A stretch of 8,605 nucleotides of DNA from JBHIBR01 sp046759145 [NCBI: Nitrospinota bacterium] (lineage in GTDB: Bacteria > UBA8248): the NCBI GenBank assembly GCA_046759145.1, contig JBHIBR010000051.1, forward strand, positions 1 to 8,605, given 5' to 3'. Below, piece after piece: positions 6,420 through 8,605 of the stretch. The notes below the pieces were generated by a model. The model was not told the origin of the DNA. It did no database searches and saw only the letters and a program-made list of their open reading frames with translations. How positions within the stretch are numbered: the first letter of the stretch is position 1; every line of letters starts with the position of its first letter. The position numbers and the translations under genes were made by a program.

Positions 6420-7094
6420 ATGGGAGAGACCGGCAAGAAGGTCGTCGCCGAGTTCATCGGGACCTTCGCCCTGGTCTTCATCGGGGCGGGGGCCATCTGC
6501 ACAAACGCGATGTTCAAAGGACAGGTGGGGCTCATCGGGGTTGCCTTCGCCCACGGGCTCGTGTTGGCGGTCATGATCAGCGCCCTGGGACACATCTCGG
6601 GGGGTCACATCAACCCGGCGGTCACGGCGGGCTTCCTGGTGACGGGGAAGATGCGGTGGGAGGAGTGCTGCTATTACGCCATCAGCCAGCTCTTGGGCGG
6701 CGTGGTGGCAGCCTTCTTCCTGCGGGCCATCTTCCCCCTGGCCTCCTGGCAGGAGGCCAAGCTGGGCGCCACCCTCCTGGGGTCCGGCGTGGGCCCCTGG
6801 ACGGGCACCTTCGTCGAGCTCATCCTCACCTTCTTCCTGGTCACCGCCGTCTTCGGCACCGCCGTGGACCCGCGCCACCCGCCCATCGGGGGCTTCGGCA
6901 TCGGCCTGGTGCTGACCTTCGACATCCTCATGGGAGGCCCCCTCACGGGCGCCTCGATGAATCCCGCCCGGAGCTTCGGCCCCGCCCTGGTGGGGGGTTA
7001 CTGGGCGGCGCACTGGGTCTACTGGCTCGGGCCCCTCGTGGGAGGCATCCTGGCCGCCCTCGTCTACGAGAAGCTCTTCATGGGGAAGCGATAA
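6420..7094 (+). CDS. MIP-family channel (aquaporin) with a TIP-like selectivity filter
   Basis: This is a six-helix inner-membrane channel of 224 residues, a normal length for bacterial aquaporins. Both half-helix motifs are present: SGGHINPAVT with Asn65-Pro66-Ala67, and GASMNPARS with Asn181-Pro182-Ala183. Aligning by distance to these motifs, the aromatic/arginine filter residues are His45, Ile169, Ala178 and Arg184. E. coli AqpZ has Phe/His/Thr/Arg and GlpF has Trp/Gly/Phe/Arg. His/Ile/Ala/Arg is instead typical of plant tonoplast TIPs (TIP3-type), and the C-terminal SMNPARSFGPAL and HWVYWLGPLVGG stretches also look TIP-like. The substrate may thus be water plus H2O2, urea or ammonia; this is inference. 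There is no His in the loop before helix 4. ATG 6420 follows GGGAGGA at about 7 nt; an earlier ATG at 6354 adds a non-family segment. It is divergent from sod. Confidence 0.96.
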   Translation: MGETGKKVVAEFIGTFALVFIGAGAICTNAMFKGQVGLIGVAFAHGLVLAVMISALGHISGGHINPAVTAGFLVTGKMRWEECCYYAISQLLGGVVAAFFLRAIFPLASWQEAKLGATLLGSGVGPWTGTFVELILTFFLVTAVFGTAVDPRHPPIGGFGIGLVLTFDILMGGPLTGASMNPARSFGPALVGGYWAAHWVYWLGPLVGGILAALVYEKLFMGKR

Positions 7095-7373
7095 GAAGAC
7101 AGGGCCTCCGGGGCGAAAAGGGACCGCCCAGCTCCGCTCTCCGGCACCCTTGACAAAGGGGCGGTCGCACTGTTAGCTAGAAAGGGGTTGCACTGTCCTC
7201 CGCATAATCGTGTGGGGGCTCCCGCGGGCGTCGGAATTTCTGTGGCGCCGCAGCGCGAGCGGGGGTCTCGCTTCGATATTTTTCCGGTCCATGGGGCTGA
7301 CCTCACACAGGCCGCAGGGCCTTTGTGGCGGATGGGCGCGCGGCCGAAAGCCCCCGGTGAGGAGGAGATGCCC
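7095..7373 (+). other. Aquaporin-ino1 spacer with candidate regulatory elements
   Basis: The spacer holds an 8-bp perfect inverted repeat, GACCGCCC (7122-7129) and GGGCGGTC (7159-7166). It also has a perfect -35-like TTGACA (7150-7155) without a good -10 at standard spacing, and a CATAAT (7203-7208) without a good -35. A small hairpin GCGAG/CTCGC (7255-7271) is followed by TTCGATATTTTT, which could weakly terminate aquaporin transcripts or attenuate ino1. None is strong. The ino1 frame is open upstream to 7188 but the sequence there is not family-like. Confidence 0.3.
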
Positions 7374-8486
7374 ATGACGCCCATCAAGGTTGCAGTGGCG
7401 GGGGTGGGGAACTGCTGCAGCTCGCTGCTCCAGGGGATCGAGCACTACCGCCATCATCCGAACACTGACCTGGGCCTTATGCACCGCACCCTCGGGGGTT
7501 ACGGCCCCGAGGAGATCCAGTTCGTGGCCGCCTTCGACATCGACGCCCGCAAGGTGGGCCGACCGCTTAAGGAGGCGGCTTTCGCCCCCCCTAATTGCAC
7601 CCGCACCATCTGGGAGGACCTGCCCGACTACGACGTGAGGGTGCAGATGGGCCCCGTGATGGACGGGGTGGCCCCCCATATGGCCCATTACCCGCCCGAG
7701 CGCTCGTTCCTGGTGGCGGAGGAACCTCCCTGCGATGTGTCGAAAGTCCTCCGGGAGAGCGAAGCGGAGATCCTCCTCAACTACCTCCCCGTCGGGTCGG
7801 AGGAGGTGAGCCGCTTCTACGCCCAGTGCTGCCTGGAGGCGGGGGTCTCTTTCATCAATTGCGTCCCCGTCTTCATCGCCTCGGACCCCGCGTGGGCGCG
7901 GCGTTTCGCCCAGGCGGGCGTGCCCGTGGTGGGCGACGACATCAAGTCGCAGCTGGGGGCCACCATCCTCCACCGCACCCTCGCCCAGCTCTTCGTGGAC
8001 CGGGGGGTCAAGCTCCTGCGCACCTATCAGCTCAACACCGGCGGCAACACCGACTTCCTCAACATGCTCGAGCGCCAGCGGCTGGCCTCGAAGAAGGTGA
8101 GCAAGACGGAGGCGGTCCAGAGCGTGATGCCCGAGCCCCTCTCGCCCGAAGACATCCACATCGGGCCGAGCGACTACGTCCCCTGGCAGAAGGACAACAA
8201 GGTCTGCTTCCTTCGGATGGAAGGGGAGGGCTTTGGGGGGATCCCCCTCCAGGTCGAGCTGCGTCTCTCGGTGGAGGACTCGCCCAACTCGGGCGGGGTG
8301 GTGGTGGACGTCATCCGGCTCTGCCGCCTCGCCCGCGACCGGGGGGAGGCCGGCCCCCTTTACCCGGTGTGCGCCTACGCCATGAAGCATCCGCCCGTCC
8401 AGATGAGCGACGAGGAGGCCCGGCGGAAGGTCGAGGCCTACCTCGGCAGGGCCGCGCTGGGGGTGGAGAAGCCCAGGGCGCTCTGA
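7374..8486 (+). CDS. ino1: Inositol-3-phosphate synthase (short actinobacterial/archaeal type)
   Basis: Ino1 converts glucose 6-phosphate to 1D-myo-inositol 3-phosphate in the cytoplasm, using bound NAD+ catalytically. It is the first step to inositol lipids and inositol solutes. The 370-residue product starts IKVAVAGVGNCCSSLLQG (Rossmann glycine motif G10-S17), with DID at 55-57 at the expected NAD-ribose strand. NYLPVGSE begins at 136 and the signature GDDIKSQLGATI at 187, with active-site Lys191. NTGGNTDF is at 221-228, KKVSKT at 240-245, GPSDYV at 264-269 and DSPNSGG at 302. All core motifs are intact. GGAGGAG sits about 6 nt before ATG 7374. The alternative ATG 7368 lies right against that Shine-Dalgarno, so 7374 is preferred. 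The stop codon shares its last base with the ATG of the next gene, implying translational coupling. Confidence 0.96.
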   Translation: MTPIKVAVAGVGNCCSSLLQGIEHYRHHPNTDLGLMHRTLGGYGPEEIQFVAAFDIDARKVGRPLKEAAFAPPNCTRTIWEDLPDYDVRVQMGPVMDGVAPHMAHYPPERSFLVAEEPPCDVSKVLRESEAEILLNYLPVGSEEVSRFYAQCCLEAGVSFINCVPVFIASDPAWARRFAQAGVPVVGDDIKSQLGATILHRTLAQLFVDRGVKLLRTYQLNTGGNTDFLNMLERQRLASKKVSKTEAVQSVMPEPLSPEDIHIGPSDYVPWQKDNKVCFLRMEGEGFGGIPLQVELRLSVEDSPNSGGVVVDVIRLCRLARDRGEAGPLYPVCAYAMKHPPVQMSDEEARRKVEAYLGRAALGVEKPRAL

Positions 8487-8605
8487 TGGAAGCCGTCATC
8501 CTGGCGGCCGGGGCGGGCAGCCGCCTCCACGGGGTCTCGGGTGGAAGGCCGAAGGTGCTCCTCCCCCTCCTCGGCGTCTCCCTCCTCCAGAGAAACCTCC
8601 TCGCC
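8486..8605 (+). CDS. Nucleotidyltransferase-family protein, N-terminal 40 residues (cut by window edge)
   Basis: The first 40 residues begin MEAVILAAGAGSRL, the LAAGxGxR nucleotide-binding loop of the NTP_transferase (sugar-phosphate nucleotidyltransferase) family. RPK follows at 21-23, with Lys23 the expected phosphate contact, then LLPLLGVSLLQRNL. The LLGVSLLQR segment resembles inositol-1-phosphate cytidylyltransferases (IPCT part of IPCT/DIPP synthases), but 40 residues cannot separate this from glucose-1-phosphate or MobA-like relatives. Its start overlaps the ino1 stop (TGATG), so the two are very likely co-translated. That favours a substrate derived from inositol phosphate. The rest of the gene, and whether it is fused to a CDP-alcohol phosphatidyltransferase domain, lies outside the window. 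Confidence 0.85.
   Translation, partial: MEAVILAAGAGSRLHGVSGGRPKVLLPLLGVSLLQRNLLA

Noticed and set aside
7188-7373. 62-codon N-terminal extension of ino1
   Set aside because: The family starts directly at the IKVAVAGVGN strand, and a strong GGAGGAG precedes ATG 7374.
7173-8390. 405-codon minus-strand open frame opposite ino1
   Set aside because: It is antisense to ino1, which has every family motif. The translation is His/Gly/Val-rich without a domain.

Overview
This is a high-GC bacterial chromosomal segment with strongly G/C-ending codons. It looks like ordinary core and housekeeping DNA. I see no phage, transposon, CRISPR, tRNA or rRNA signature. The gene mix is a ferredoxin/NADPH-type glutamate synthase large subunit, MetF, a Mn-type SOD with a 1-Cys-like peroxiredoxin, a MIP channel, and an actinobacterial/archaeal-style inositol-1-phosphate synthase. 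That mix fits an aerobic or microaerobic, high-GC, probably uncultivated soil or subsurface lineage (Rokubacteria/Methylomirabilota-like or deltaproteobacterial-like). This placement is a guess from general protein flavour, not a search result.

Layout. Positions 1-3061 (minus) hold the first ~1020 codons of gltB, which runs off the left edge. Its leader (3062-3220) has a plausible sigma70-type promoter and a 10-bp GC hairpin. Positions 3221 to about 3565 (minus) hold the C-terminal remnant of a second, different-subfamily methylenetetrahydrofolate reductase. It lies directly behind the intact metF (3595-4497, minus). Positions 4498-4816 have no convincing gene. Positions 4881-6047 (minus) are a two-gene antioxidant unit, superoxide dismutase then peroxiredoxin. 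A good promoter lies upstream (6212-6240) and a textbook intrinsic terminator lies downstream (4806-4840). Divergently, 6420-7094 (plus) encodes an aquaporin with its own promoter (6269-6297). Finally, 7374-8486 (plus) encodes inositol-3-phosphate synthase, overlapping by one base with the start of a sugar/inositol-phosphate nucleotidyltransferase that is cut by the right edge.

How the genes may work together. SOD converts superoxide to H2O2 and the peroxiredoxin reduces peroxide. The divergent aquaporin carries the aromatic/arginine filter residues (His/Ile/Ala/Arg) of plant TIP channels, some of which pass H2O2, urea or ammonia. The two promoters are back to back, with 28 bp between their -35 boxes, and an imperfect palindrome lies in that gap. 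A shared regulator is therefore possible. The right-hand pair suggests an inositol-phosphate to CDP-inositol route, leading either to inositol lipids or to an inositol-based solute. GltB and MetF are central nitrogen and one-carbon enzymes.

The most interesting items are the divergent sod/aquaporin control region, the TIP-like bacterial channel, the orphan MTHFR tail and the coupled ino1-nucleotidyltransferase pair. I found no clear evidence for a wholly new system.
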